From assembly GCA_046329535.1 (NCBI GenBank), contig JAXLUN010000011.1:33459-97458 (forward strand): 64,000 nt of DNA. The letters run 5' to 3'. Below are positions 17,436 to 27,274 of this stretch, in pieces. How positions within the stretch are numbered: the stretch's first letter is position 1; every line of letters begins with the position of its first letter. The stretch comes from Bog-950 sp046329535 (GTDB lineage: Bacteria; Bacteroidota; Bacteroidia; Chitinophagales; LD1). A model generated the notes under the pieces. That model did not search any database and had not been told where the DNA came from. It saw only the letters and a program-made list of their open reading frames with translations. The translations under genes and the position numbers were made by a program.

Positions 17436-19082
17436 CTAGGCGTTTACCGGTTCACTGACGGTTAAAGTTTTTTTTTCAGCTGAGGCATGTTTAACTGCAG
17501 CCTCAACTAATCCAACAAAAAGTGGATGTGGATTATCAACCGTAGATTTCAATTCAGGATGATACTGAACACCGATGAAAAATGGATGAGTAGGAATCTC
17601 AACTACTTCAACTAAGCCATTATCCGGGTTCTTACCTGATGCAATCATTCCTTCAGATTCAAACTGATCCAAATACTTATTGTTGAATTCATACCGATGG
17701 CGATGGCGCTCGCTAATCTGCTCGGCACCATATAACTTATGGCCTAATGAGTTGGTTTGTAAGTTACATCTATAAGCACCCAAACGCATGGTACCACCTT
17801 TGTTTTTAATCTTCTTTTGCTCTGCCATCATGTCTATAACCGGATAAGCAGTATCTGGATTCATCTCGGTTGAGTGAGCCTGCGTCATGCCTAACATATG
17901 ACGGGCAAATTCAATAACGGCACATTGCATACCAAGGCATATTCCGAAAAACGGAATATTATTCTCCCGAACGTATTTGATGGCCACAATTTTCCCCTCT
18001 ATTCCTCTGTTGCCAAATCCAGGTGCTACCAAAATACCATCTAGATGCCCCAATTCAGCCGCCACATTTTTATCATCTAAAAACTCTGAATGAATAGAGT
18101 GTATAACAACTTTAACCTGATTTACTGCACCGGCATGAATAAATGCTTCATGAATAGATTTGTAGGCATCTTGTAACTCAATATATTTCCCTACCAATCC
18201 TATATGAACCTCACCTTTGGGGTTTCGCAGTCTATCCAAAAACAGATTCCATTTAGTTAGGTCACTTGGTTTTTCTGCGCTTAATTTTAGCTTTTTCAAA
18301 ACAGTAACATCTAGTTGTTCCGCCTGCATTTCAAGAGGCACTGCATAGATGGTATCTACATCCAAAGCTTGTATAACAGAATCTTTATCTACGTTACAGA
18401 ATAAAGCCAACTTTCTGCGCATATCATCGGTCAGCGGCATTTCACTGCGGCAAACAAGAATGTCAGGACGAACTCCAATAGTTTGTAGTTCCTTCACCGA
18501 ATGTTGTGTGGGTTTAGTTTTCAGTTCCTTAGCCGCTTTTAGGAAAGGAATAAGAGTTAAATGACATACCAGAGTATCGTGCTCATCCAATTCCCATCTA
18601 ATTTGCCGAAGCGTTTCAATGTATGGTAGTGCTTCTATATCACCAACAGTACCTCCAATCTCAGTAATCACAATATCGTAATCACCTGTTTGACCCAAAA
18701 GCAACATTCTCCGCTTAATTTCATCAGTGATGTGAGGTATGACTTGGACCGTTTTGCCTAAATAAGCCCCTTCGCGCTCTTGAGTAATAACAGTTTGATA
18801 TACCCGACCCGTAGTTACATTATTGGCCTGAGATGTAGGAGTGTTTAGAAATCTTTCATAGTGACCAAGATCTAAATCCGTCTCTGCACCATCTTCGGTA
18901 ACATAACATTCTCCATGCTCATAGGGATTAAGCGTACCTGGATCTACGTTAATATAGGGGTCAAATTTCTGGATGGTTACTCGATATCCGCGTGCTTGAA
19001 GAAGTTTAGCGAGAGAGGCGGCAAAAATTCCTTTTCCAAGACTGGAAGTTACACCGCCTGTAACAAAAATATACTTAGCCAT
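17436..19082 (-). CDS. pyrG: CTP synthase
   Basis: A 548-residue enzyme that converts UTP to CTP using ATP and glutamine. The N-terminal amidoligase domain starts with KYIFVTGGVTSSLGKGI. The C-terminal glutamine amidotransferase carries the nucleophile cysteine in FGICLGMQCAV and the catalytic His-Glu in GVQYHPELK. The length is standard and both active sites are intact. A strong Bacteroidota-type promoter sits directly upstream, leaving a leader of only about 10 nt. Confidence 0.98.
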   Translation of the reverse strand: MAKYIFVTGGVTSSLGKGIFAASLAKLLQARGYRVTIQKFDPYINVDPGTLNPYEHGECYVTEDGAETDLDLGHYERFLNTPTSQANNVTTGRVYQTVITQEREGAYLGKTVQVIPHITDEIKRRMLLLGQTGDYDIVITEIGGTVGDIEALPYIETLRQIRWELDEHDTLVCHLTLIPFLKAAKELKTKPTQHSVKELQTIGVRPDILVCRSEMPLTDDMRRKLALFCNVDKDSVIQALDVDTIYAVPLEMQAEQLDVTVLKKLKLSAEKPSDLTKWNLFLDRLRNPKGEVHIGLVGKYIELQDAYKSIHEAFIHAGAVNQVKVVIHSIHSEFLDDKNVAAELGHLDGILVAPGFGNRGIEGKIVAIKYVRENNIPFFGICLGMQCAVIEFARHMLGMTQAHSTEMNPDTAYPVIDMMAEQKKIKNKGGTMRLGAYRCNLQTNSLGHKLYGAEQISERHRHRYEFNNKYLDQFESEGMIASGKNPDNGLVEVVEIPTHPFFIGVQYHPELKSTVDNPHPLFVGLVEAAVKHASAEKKTLTVSEPVNA

Positions 19083-19099
19083 TTGATAATAGGGTTTCG

Positions 19100-19129
19100 C
19101 AAATTTACTCCGATTTATAAATCCAGCAA
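19100..19129 (-). promoter_or_regulatory. Promoter of pyrG
   Basis: On the minus strand TTG (19129-19127) is followed after exactly 19 bp by TAAATTTG (19107-19100), which fits the consensus TTG-N19-TAnnTTTG. It ends 17 bp before the pyrG ATG, so the transcript leader is very short and has no room for a classical pyrimidine attenuator. Confidence 0.7.
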
Positions 19130-19259
19130 TAGAAAGATTTAATTAAACACTAACATTTTGTTAGTAATAGAATTTAGCCACAGTGTGTAGTGTTCAATTC
19201 ATACAGAAAAGTTTATTTGTTTTGATTAGTCAGTTTATTGACCTGTTAAAACCATATTC

Positions 19260-20867
19260 GTGATAAAAAGAATTTTCCTGTCCCTGTTTCTCTTTCTCCG
19301 TATGATTCATGAAAGTGAGGCACAGAATTTTATTTGGGCCAAAGGTGAAGGGGGAATAGGCAATGAAGCAGCCAACGCTATTACGGTAGATGAAGTAGGA
19401 AACTCTTACATAACAGGAAATATAGCCGGTGTCGCTGAATTTTCTGGTATAGAGTATCAGGGCAAGGGAATCTACGATATATTCATAGCTAAGTTTGATG
19501 TATCAGGCAATGTGCTATGGGTCAAAACTGCTGGTGGAGATGATAATGAGCAGGGAGAAGCAATAAAGTATAAAGACGGCTATTTGTATGTTTCAGGATA
19601 TTTTAACGATACTGCCTGGTTTCAAAATGAAATAGTAATTAGCAAGGGACAGTCTGATGCATTTTTAGCCAAGTATGATACACAGGGAAATTTAATATGG
19701 GTAAAACAGGCTGGAGGAGTAGGAGCAGATCACGCAGATGCTCTTGATATTGATGAGCAAGGCAATATTTATACTGCCGGAAATTATGAGTATTCACTTA
19801 TTGCCGAAACTATACAGCTATCTACCTCAAATTTATACAAGGAATCATTTGTTATATCCTATTCGACTAACGGGAATGTTAATTGGGCTAAATCAAGTGT
19901 AGGTACTGGGGTTAATCAAATTACAGGTATAGCTTGCAATCACCATAATTCCATATTCATTACCGGATACTTCTCCAATAATCTTCAGTTAGATCAAACT
20001 ACCGTTACATCTAATACGCCCAGTCACGATGTTTTTATAGGAAAAATAGGAAGCACCGGGAATTTGATTTGGTTAAAAAAAGCAGGTAGTGCTTATGAAG
20101 ACAATGCCAATGCTGTTAGTTCCGATACCGATGGCAACGCAACTATCACCGGTTATTTTTCAGGAACAGCCCTATTTGACAACAACGCAGTCAACTATTT
20201 AGATTACAACGATGTTTTTATTGCTCACTATGATACTTCTGGAAATAATTTATGGGTTAAAGCAGGAAAAGGTCAACAGTTAGATATAGGGTTCGGTGTT
20301 GTTTCAGATGAGGAAGGGAACATTTTTGTGACAGGGATGTTCCAAGGTCAAATAGACTTTGATGGTCATTATTTAAACGGATTTGATCGAGATATTTTTT
20401 TAATCTCTTACGATAAAAATGGGGATATAAGGTGGGTTAATCAAGCAGGGGGAACTGATACAGATTGTGGGTTAGGTATTGCCATTGCCCCATCTGGCAA
20501 CATTTCAATTGCCGGATACTACCGCTACAATTGCTTTTTCGGCAATTTACAGATTGAATATGCACACTATAATGATTTATTCATTGCTCAGTTTCAGCCT
20601 CCAGTTTTGATTGGTATGAATGAATTGACCGGGGCTAATTCGATATCAGTTTATCCCAATCCGGTAGTTAAAGGCGATGATTTTTGGATCAGAACTACCA
20701 GTGAGATAAGCTCTGCTACAATCTATAATACAATGGGGATAGTAGTTTGGAAAAATCATACTACAAAGCTGCATAGCATGAATGTTCCTAATCTTCCTTC
20801 AGGAACGTATTTTGTTTCTGTAGTTACTGGAGAAGTGAAAACTATGGCTAAACTTATTATTCAGTAA
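19260..20867 (+). CDS. SBBP-repeat secreted protein with T9SS type A sorting domain
   Basis: A 535-residue exported protein. Translation most likely starts at GTG 19260, which gives a signal peptide ending near HESEAQ. Roughly nine beta-propeller-type SBBP repeats follow, each with DxxGNxYITGxF and an F-ISKYDxxGNxxWVKxAGG core (for example DVSGNVLWVKTAGG). The last ~75 residues are a T9SS C-terminal domain (VYPNPVVKGDDFWI to GTYFVSVVTGEVKTMAKLIIQ). The protein is expected at the cell surface or outside. Its binding partner is unknown. It overlaps the convergent 130-residue gene by 11 bp. Confidence 0.85.
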   Translation: MIKRIFLSLFLFLRMIHESEAQNFIWAKGEGGIGNEAANAITVDEVGNSYITGNIAGVAEFSGIEYQGKGIYDIFIAKFDVSGNVLWVKTAGGDDNEQGEAIKYKDGYLYVSGYFNDTAWFQNEIVISKGQSDAFLAKYDTQGNLIWVKQAGGVGADHADALDIDEQGNIYTAGNYEYSLIAETIQLSTSNLYKESFVISYSTNGNVNWAKSSVGTGVNQITGIACNHHNSIFITGYFSNNLQLDQTTVTSNTPSHDVFIGKIGSTGNLIWLKKAGSAYEDNANAVSSDTDGNATITGYFSGTALFDNNAVNYLDYNDVFIAHYDTSGNNLWVKAGKGQQLDIGFGVVSDEEGNIFVTGMFQGQIDFDGHYLNGFDRDIFLISYDKNGDIRWVNQAGGTDTDCGLGIAIAPSGNISIAGYYRYNCFFGNLQIEYAHYNDLFIAQFQPPVLIGMNELTGANSISVYPNPVVKGDDFWIRTTSEISSATIYNTMGIVVWKNHTTKLHSMNVPNLPSGTYFVSVVTGEVKTMAKLIIQ

Positions 20868-21249
20868 TAGTGATAGTTCCGGTGGTTAAAGGCAGGTGAG
20901 TTGATGCATCTAAAACATCAATTTTGTATGTACCGGTTCTTAGAAACTTGATTCTCTTTACTGCAAACAAGGCTTCAGGGGTTACGTTCAAAGATAAATC
21001 AGCGTACAAGGTACCCTCTTTTTCCGATTTCATTAAAAAAATCATGTAACTCAGTTTATCAACTTTCAAGGACTCTTTATTTATTACCATTACCTGGAGG
21101 GTGTTGTTGTCTTTGTTATAGCTAAACTTCTCTCCACGTCCTTTACAGGTGTTAACACTATCGGCATTTAAACAAAAAAGCATATCCCAATCCGCCCGGA
21201 CATAAGTCAATGCCATCGAAAAAATAAAGGTTAGCAGTGTTTTGTTCAC
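20857..21249 (-). CDS. Small secreted protein of unknown function
   Basis: A 130-residue product with a signal peptide (MNKTLLTFIFSMALTYVRA). The mature part is beta-rich, with a Cys pair at FCLNADSVNTCKG and a C-terminal strand-rich segment (GTYKIDVLDASTHLPLTTGTI) like a small immunoglobulin-type fold. I do not recognise a family. It converges on the SBBP gene. Confidence 0.6.
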   Translation of the reverse strand: MNKTLLTFIFSMALTYVRADWDMLFCLNADSVNTCKGRGEKFSYNKDNNTLQVMVINKESLKVDKLSYMIFLMKSEKEGTLYADLSLNVTPEALFAVKRIKFLRTGTYKIDVLDASTHLPLTTGTITITE

Positions 21250-21347
21250 AATTCTTAATTTATGCCTGCAAGTTAATGTAAGCTTATTCTAATGTCAACA
21301 CTTTTAGTTAAAGATTTTTTTCCATCCAATAGCCCGGCAATTCATAA

Positions 21348-21377
21348 TTTGCTAATTCACTAATTGATATATCTTCG
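21348..21377 (+). promoter_or_regulatory. Putative promoter of lepA
   Basis: TTTG (21348-21351) is followed after 18 bp by TATCTTCG (21370-21377), one base off TAnnTTTG. The site ends 8 bp before the lepA ATG and is followed by CCCCC, so the leader would be nearly absent. Confidence 0.45.
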
Positions 21378-21385
21378 CCCCCTCT

Positions 21386-23176
21386 ATGGAAAATATACGT
21401 AATTTCTGCATCATCGCTCATATTGATCACGGTAAGTCTACTCTTGCCGATCGTTTAATAGAAACCACCAAAACTATCAGTGAAAGAAATATGATGGATA
21501 CGGTGCTAGATAACATGGATTTAGAGCGGGAAAGAGGTATTACCATCAAAAGCCACGCTATCCAGATGGATTTTGTAAGGAATGGCCAAAAATACATTTT
21601 GAATCTGATAGACACTCCCGGGCATGTAGACTTTAGCTATGAGGTATCTCGATCACTGGCTGCTTGTGAGGGAGCTTTATTGCTGGTAGATGCATCGCAG
21701 GGTATTCAGGCGCAAACCATTTCAAATCTATATTTAGCTATTGAACAGGGGTTGACTATAATTCCCATAGTCAACAAAATTGACATGCCTGGTGCTAATC
21801 CCGAGCTAGTAGAGGATCAAATGATGAATTTGGTTGGCTGCAAACGTGAAGAGATAATACATGCCAGTGGTAGAACCGGTTTGGGTGTGGAAAAGATATT
21901 TGATGCAATACTAGATCGTATCCCTGCCCCAAAGGGCAATCCGGATGCTCCTTTGCGTGCCTTGATTTTTGACTCCATGTTCAACCCTTTCAGAGGCATT
22001 ATAGCTTACTTCCGGGTTGTAGATGGAACGTTGAAGAAGGGAGACAAGGTAAAGTTTGTGAACACCGAAGCAGTTTATATTGCCGATGAAGTAGGCTGTC
22101 TTAAGTTTGATATGGAGGCACATGAAACGGTAAAAACAGGCGATGTAGGATATATTGTAACAGGGGTAAAGAATGCCAAAGAGATTAAAGTGGGTGACAC
22201 TATTACTAAGTCAGATAATCCTTGCTTAGAAGGAATACATGGATTTGAAGATGTAAAACCTATGGTATTTGCAGGTATTTATCCAATAGATAATGACGAC
22301 TATACAGATTTACGTGACTCATTGGAGAAACTGCAGTTGAATGATGCTTCGCTTGTATTTGAACCAGAAACATCGATCGCATTAGGGTTCGGTTTCCGTT
22401 GCGGATTTCTCGGATTACTCCACCTTGAAATTGTGCAGGAACGACTAGAGCGTGAATACGATATGACAATTCTAACTACCGTACCGCAGGTAAGTTACGA
22501 ATGTTATCTAAGTAATGGAGAGCATATTACGATTCATAACCCAGCAGATATGCCGGATGTAACACGTATAGACCGGATTGAGGAACCTTATATCAAAGCA
22601 CAAGTCATTACTAAGCCTGAGTATATAGGTGCTATAATGACCTTGTGTATGGATAAGCGGGGTATTTTAATTAACCAAAGCTATCTTACTGAAGACCGAG
22701 TTGAATTACATTTTGAAATGCCATTGGCCGAGATTGTATTTGACTTTTATGATCGACTAAAATCTATATCAAGAGGTTATGCTTCTTTTGATTACCACCC
22801 AATTGATTATCGTCCTGGTGACTTGGTTAAACTTGATATCTTGCTCAATAGCGAACAGGTGGATGCATTTTCATCTATGATACACCGTAGTAAAGCTGAA
22901 GATTTTGGTCGCAAGATGTGCGAGAAATTGAAAGAGATTATTCCGCGACAAATGTTCATGATACCTATTCAGGCGGCCATTGGAGCTAAGATTATAGCCC
23001 GTGAGAGTATTTCAGCCATTCGAAAGGATGTAACTGCCAAGTGTTATGGTGGCGATATTTCCCGTAAGCGTAAACTATTAGAGAAACAGAAGAAGGGAAA
23101 GAAAAAGATGCGTCAGTTTGGTAAAGTAGAAGTGCCTCAAGAGGCATTTATAGCCGTATTAAAACTGAACGATTAA
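21386..23176 (+). CDS. lepA: Elongation factor 4 (LepA)
   Basis: A 596-residue translational GTPase that acts on the ribosome during elongation and assembly. The G1 motif is AHIDHGKSTLADRL, switch II is DTPGHVDFSYEV, and G4 is NKIDMPGA. The EF-G-like domains follow, then the LepA-specific C-terminal domain (KKGKKKMRQFGKVEVPQEAF). The length is standard and all motifs are intact. Confidence 0.98.
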   Translation: MENIRNFCIIAHIDHGKSTLADRLIETTKTISERNMMDTVLDNMDLERERGITIKSHAIQMDFVRNGQKYILNLIDTPGHVDFSYEVSRSLAACEGALLLVDASQGIQAQTISNLYLAIEQGLTIIPIVNKIDMPGANPELVEDQMMNLVGCKREEIIHASGRTGLGVEKIFDAILDRIPAPKGNPDAPLRALIFDSMFNPFRGIIAYFRVVDGTLKKGDKVKFVNTEAVYIADEVGCLKFDMEAHETVKTGDVGYIVTGVKNAKEIKVGDTITKSDNPCLEGIHGFEDVKPMVFAGIYPIDNDDYTDLRDSLEKLQLNDASLVFEPETSIALGFGFRCGFLGLLHLEIVQERLEREYDMTILTTVPQVSYECYLSNGEHITIHNPADMPDVTRIDRIEEPYIKAQVITKPEYIGAIMTLCMDKRGILINQSYLTEDRVELHFEMPLAEIVFDFYDRLKSISRGYASFDYHPIDYRPGDLVKLDILLNSEQVDAFSSMIHRSKAEDFGRKMCEKLKEIIPRQMFMIPIQAAIGAKIIARESISAIRKDVTAKCYGGDISRKRKLLEKQKKGKKKMRQFGKVEVPQEAFIAVLKLND

Positions 23177-23183
23177 GCATAGA

Positions 23184-24224
23184 TTATTTTTTCATCAACC
23201 AATAAGATGAATCTTCAGACTGGGCAGATAAAAGCTGCTCTTTTGCTTTATAGAATTGGTTACCTACAGAATAACCCATCAAGGTAAGAGTATTCTTTTT
23301 CTGCATTAGTATAACTGAATCAGGAAACTTTTGCTGAAGCCTTTCCTTAGCCAGTTCAATATTCTTCTCCTCTGCAAAAGCACCGACAATTACATAATAA
23401 GTATGCTCATTCCCACTTAGTGTGTTGTTAGCCACAATAGGAACTGATGATTCCTCGGTATTAGAGTTAACTTCTTCAGGTATTTGATTAATCTGATTGG
23501 CTTCCACCTCAGATAATGTTGAAAAAGTATCAATCTGATTTGTTCCAATAATAGGCTCAACTGTTTGAATAGATAAAGGGGGTATTTCTGGCTCTTCAAC
23601 CTCAAAAACATTGTTTATAAAACCAAACATGCCAGCTTCATTCAGATTTAGTGGTTGAATCTGCACGCCCATCCACATCAATTCAGCCAAAACTAACATA
23701 GCGGTAAGCAATAGTAATAAGGCCGCTACTTTCCAGTGTTTGCGTCCCTTAAACTGTGGCTTAGTCTCTTGCTTAAATTTTTCAGTAAAATCAATAGAAT
23801 TTCCTCGCAAAATCGGCAAAGCTGAGAGTGTCTTAAGTCCGAAAGACGCTTTTAGATAATTGATTGATTCATCTGGTAGGAACTGTATGTTCCCTTCTAT
23901 ATCGTGATGAATTTTACCAATACCAGACATAAAAACATACTCGCCTTTTTGTAAAAGCATGCTGGCTGAATTAGCCCAACTGTTGATTATTTGAAATGCA
24001 TCATCAAAAGTAACCTGATGAATCTTTGCGATAAAATCGACTAACAATCCATCGTTTGATCGGAGATTAATATTGAAAGAAATCGCTTTGGTGGGTGGCG
24101 CAATAGTATGGTGAATAGGATGTATATCAGCCGGCTTATAATTACATATGAAACCACCGAACCCAGGTATGATGACACAATCGTGTTCATATAGCAATTG
24201 ACGGATGTAAACTGAAATATCCAT
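23184..24224 (-). CDS. HU-CCDC81-like and SPOR domain membrane protein
   Basis: A 346-residue protein. An N-terminal HU/CCDC81-type domain (about 1-135) has the motif HDCVIIPGFGGFI. A single membrane helix follows at about 165-187, then an acidic Pro/Ser/Thr-rich linker, and a C-terminal SPOR domain (about 270-346, YVIVGAFAEEKNIELAKERL). SPOR domains bind denuded peptidoglycan at the division septum. The combination is typical of Bacteroidota and suggests a link between the cytoplasm, possibly DNA, and septal cell wall; that link is inference. Confidence 0.85.
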   Translation of the reverse strand: MDISVYIRQLLYEHDCVIIPGFGGFICNYKPADIHPIHHTIAPPTKAISFNINLRSNDGLLVDFIAKIHQVTFDDAFQIINSWANSASMLLQKGEYVFMSGIGKIHHDIEGNIQFLPDESINYLKASFGLKTLSALPILRGNSIDFTEKFKQETKPQFKGRKHWKVAALLLLLTAMLVLAELMWMGVQIQPLNLNEAGMFGFINNVFEVEEPEIPPLSIQTVEPIIGTNQIDTFSTLSEVEANQINQIPEEVNSNTEESSVPIVANNTLSGNEHTYYVIVGAFAEEKNIELAKERLQQKFPDSVILMQKKNTLTLMGYSVGNQFYKAKEQLLSAQSEDSSYWLMKK

Positions 24225-24405
24225 TATAGACTAAAAAAGGCTGTGATTTTTAAAGCCTAGTGTTTTTTGTGTGTACGCGTGCAAAATATAAATTTTGGAA
24301 TAGCCCGTCAGGAATAAATAGGAAATTGTGGAAAAGAAAGATACTTTACTCTATTAGAAACTAAAATGACCAAGAAACCAAGTATGGATGTTGTTTTCAT
24401 ACAAG

Positions 24406-24440
24406 CAAAAAAAAAGCCCCAAATTTCTTTGGAGCTTTTT
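24406..24440 (-). terminator. Rho-independent terminator of the T9SS protein gene
   Basis: Stem AGCCCCAAA (24415-24423) and TTTGGAGCT (24428-24436) has one mismatch and a 4-nt loop, with a nine-A run on the plus strand that becomes a T tract downstream on the minus strand. It lies 22 bp past the stop of the 24462 gene. Confidence 0.75.
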
Positions 24441-24461
24441 TAAAGTTGATTTTTGAAATTA

Positions 24462-26426
24462 CTATTTGCTTACAGTTATTCTCTTTACGGCAACCTTAGT
24501 TCCTGTCTGAACTTTAACTAAATAAGTACCATTAGCTAAATCCGTGAAATCCAAAGATTTTGTAGAAACAGATGCTACATCATTATCAGTATAAGTTTTT
24601 ACTTCTGAGCCTATGATGTTGTATACTTTTACAGAAACATTACCCTCTACACCATTTATTGTCAACATAACTTTACCACTGGTTGGGTTTGGAACCACAG
24701 TAACTGAATTTGTAAACTCAGCATCTTCAATTCCATTAACACAACCAGGAGCTGAAGCAGCTAAAACGTTTACTAAATGCGAGTGGAAAGGAGTAGAGAA
24801 TTTGCAACCTGCACTATCCATAGTAAGTGATACATAAAACTGACCAGGGTTATTATAAGTATAGGAAGCATCTGTAGTAACAACTAAGTCTGTATTATTA
24901 CCCAACATATCCCAAGTAGCTGACCAACCAGCACCTTTGTTAGTTGATGTATTGGTGAATAATACTTGTTTACCAACACAAACAGGTGTTGGATAAGTAA
25001 AATTAACTGTATTTGTAGTCCCATTACTGTATTCAACACTAGTGCTGGCAGTAGCAGAACATCCAGAATTATTGGTAACAGTGATGTTATAATTTCCGGC
25101 TAGGTTAACAGCTAAAGTAGATGTAGTAGCAGAAGTGCTCCACAAATAAGTTTTACCAGTTTGGTTACCTGTAAAACTAGGAACTAAAGTAGTGCTGGCT
25201 CCACAACCAACACTGGAAGTTGATGGTAAAGTAACACCAATACCTTTGTTAAGAACCTTGATAGTGTCGTAAGTTAAGTTAGTTCCATCACTCACAGTTA
25301 AGTATATGGTAGCATCGCCAGTGTTACCCAAAACAACACTGGTATTATCACCAGAAGTAGAAGTGAGGGTTCCGCCAGTTGCGCTCCATGTATAGTCAAG
25401 TGAAGTACTGTTGCTTCCAAAAACGGTAGCGTTAAGAGTCACAGTAGATTGAGAGCAACCAAATGCTGGAGTAGCTTGAGCTACAGCAGAATAATCTGTA
25501 CAAACTTTAACTATAGGGAAGAAGTTGTAAATCTGCTCATAAACAAAACGACAACCCTGAGGAACGCCTGGAATGTTGTATCCAAAACCGTTGTTGCTTA
25601 CAGAAACTGCAGCTCCGTTTCCTGCTGGCTGAATCTCGCCTTGGTAAGAAATTATACCGAAAGTAGGCGTGTATGCAGGTGATGAATAGTTTTGACCTTG
25701 GAATGTAATTGTACCGCACGAATCAGTGTAGCAATAAGTATAGAAGAAGTGAGAAGAAGTATCTTTACCTAAGTAATCCATACGAACTGCAAATCCTTCT
25801 CCTTTATTCAACTGATAATTAACAGGAATTTGAGCGTAACGCAAAGATCCTGACTGAACATAGAATGGTTCAAACCATGATGCTCCAGAAATATTTATTG
25901 TTTTCACAAGTGTCTCAACAGTACCAACTCTTTTATATATGGTGAAAAGCAAAGTATCATTCCCCATTTTTGTAGAGTCACCAGAGATTCCAACAAACAT
26001 GCCTAAAGAATCTAATGAAAGAGTTGTGCTGGCACGAGGGATAAAACCCAAAGTAGAGCTACCTGTAACAAAAGCAATAGTATCAAACACAGACTTAATA
26101 TATGTAGATGCAAATGAGTGGAACGTATCTACGAAGGCTGTAAGTTCGTTTGCAGGAAGTGGATCTCCGTTAACAATACTACCATGAAACGTAAGCCCCT
26201 TGTTAGAAGCGTTTAATTCTTCATATTGATTGTAGTCCATCTGAAAACTGTCGCAGGTTCCTAAAAATCCTCCACGATCAGAAGAAAATTCATGTCGTAT
26301 GGTATTATGTGGTTTTTGAGAACCTGGCATTAAACGAAGCATGCGGGGCTGGTGTGAAGCAATACTCTGCGCAAATAGGGCAGTGATTGCAAAAAGCCCT
26401 AAAAAAAGAGTAAATAACTTTTTCAT
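24462..26426 (-). CDS. Secreted PKD-type adhesin-like protein with T9SS type A sorting domain
   Basis: A 654-residue exported protein. I start at ATG 26426, whose product opens with signal peptide MKKLFTLFLGLFAITALFAQ; the longer ORF adds an unlikely 34-residue extension. The N-terminal ~300 residues are of unknown fold. Several PKD/Ig-like domains follow (WSATGGTLTSTSGDNTSVVL; YLWSTSATTSTLAVNLAGNY). The C-terminus is a T9SS sorting domain (VVPNPTSGKVMLTINGVEGN to GTYLVKVQTGTKVAVKRITV). It is probably attached to or released from the cell surface. Ligand unknown. Confidence 0.85.
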   Translation of the reverse strand: MKKLFTLFLGLFAITALFAQSIASHQPRMLRLMPGSQKPHNTIRHEFSSDRGGFLGTCDSFQMDYNQYEELNASNKGLTFHGSIVNGDPLPANELTAFVDTFHSFASTYIKSVFDTIAFVTGSSTLGFIPRASTTLSLDSLGMFVGISGDSTKMGNDTLLFTIYKRVGTVETLVKTINISGASWFEPFYVQSGSLRYAQIPVNYQLNKGEGFAVRMDYLGKDTSSHFFYTYCYTDSCGTITFQGQNYSSPAYTPTFGIISYQGEIQPAGNGAAVSVSNNGFGYNIPGVPQGCRFVYEQIYNFFPIVKVCTDYSAVAQATPAFGCSQSTVTLNATVFGSNSTSLDYTWSATGGTLTSTSGDNTSVVLGNTGDATIYLTVSDGTNLTYDTIKVLNKGIGVTLPSTSSVGCGASTTLVPSFTGNQTGKTYLWSTSATTSTLAVNLAGNYNITVTNNSGCSATASTSVEYSNGTTNTVNFTYPTPVCVGKQVLFTNTSTNKGAGWSATWDMLGNNTDLVVTTDASYTYNNPGQFYVSLTMDSAGCKFSTPFHSHLVNVLAASAPGCVNGIEDAEFTNSVTVVPNPTSGKVMLTINGVEGNVSVKVYNIIGSEVKTYTDNDVASVSTKSLDFTDLANGTYLVKVQTGTKVAVKRITVSK

Positions 26427-26572
26427 AGTTGCGATTTTTTTTAAGTTTTGTTGTTTAAAATTTAAGGTAAAATTAATTCTGTTTTTGAAAGTTGCGTGCA
26501 AATGAATACAAAAAAGTGGGGGAATCAAAAAAAATGACAGTTTTATGACAAACTACGGTTTCGCTAAATCAA

Positions 26573-27148
26573 TCAGGCTATAGATTCCTTGTAATAACAA
26601 GTTCTGCAACGGGGTTCGTAACTATCCATTTCCCCCAACAATATTCTGTTCTTGTCTTTTGAGGTTCTATAGCTAAAGTGGGCAATTTCACCACATTGAA
26701 CACAAATAGCATGAACTTTAGTTATGTAATCAGCAATGGAAAGCAGATTCGGCATTGGTCCAAAAGGCTTGCCTTCAAAATCCATGTCTAAACCGGCTAT
26801 AATTACCCGAATGCCACGTTGTGCCAACTGTTCACATACCCGGGGTAATTCAATATCCAGAAATTGTGCTTCATCAATTCCGACAACATCTACGCCCTCT
26901 GCTAACAGCAGTATGTTTTCGGAATGAGTAATGGGGGTTGACCGAATTGAATTGGAATTATGCGATACCACATTTATCTCGTCATATCGAGTATCAACAG
27001 TGGGTTTAAATATCTCTACTTTTTTGTTAGCTATTTGCGCTCGTTTCAGCCTGCGTATTAGCTCTTCTGTTTTGCCTGAGAACATACTGCCGCATACGAC
27101 TTCAATCCAACCTTTTTTTGCGTTACCCGAAAGTGGCTCAATAAACAT
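26573..27148 (-). CDS. tdk: Thymidine kinase
   Basis: A 191-residue type II thymidine kinase for dTMP salvage. Walker A is VCGSMFSGKTEELIRRL, and the Walker B-like motif is GIDEAQFLD. The zinc-binding cysteines are at CVQCGEIA and CRTCYYK, and the lasso-loop segment is SYRTSKDKNRILLG. The length matches the family. Confidence 0.96.
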   Translation of the reverse strand: MFIEPLSGNAKKGWIEVVCGSMFSGKTEELIRRLKRAQIANKKVEIFKPTVDTRYDEINVVSHNSNSIRSTPITHSENILLLAEGVDVVGIDEAQFLDIELPRVCEQLAQRGIRVIIAGLDMDFEGKPFGPMPNLLSIADYITKVHAICVQCGEIAHFSYRTSKDKNRILLGEMDSYEPRCRTCYYKESIA

Positions 27149-27274
27149 GCTTTAACAATAATTGTTTATGGTATAAATACTGTCTGAAATTACTGTAAAA
27201 TTAAAACTACTGTTTAAAAGTATTGGTCATTGCTCTGCCAGTTACAATTAAATTTGTTGCGAATAACAACAATT

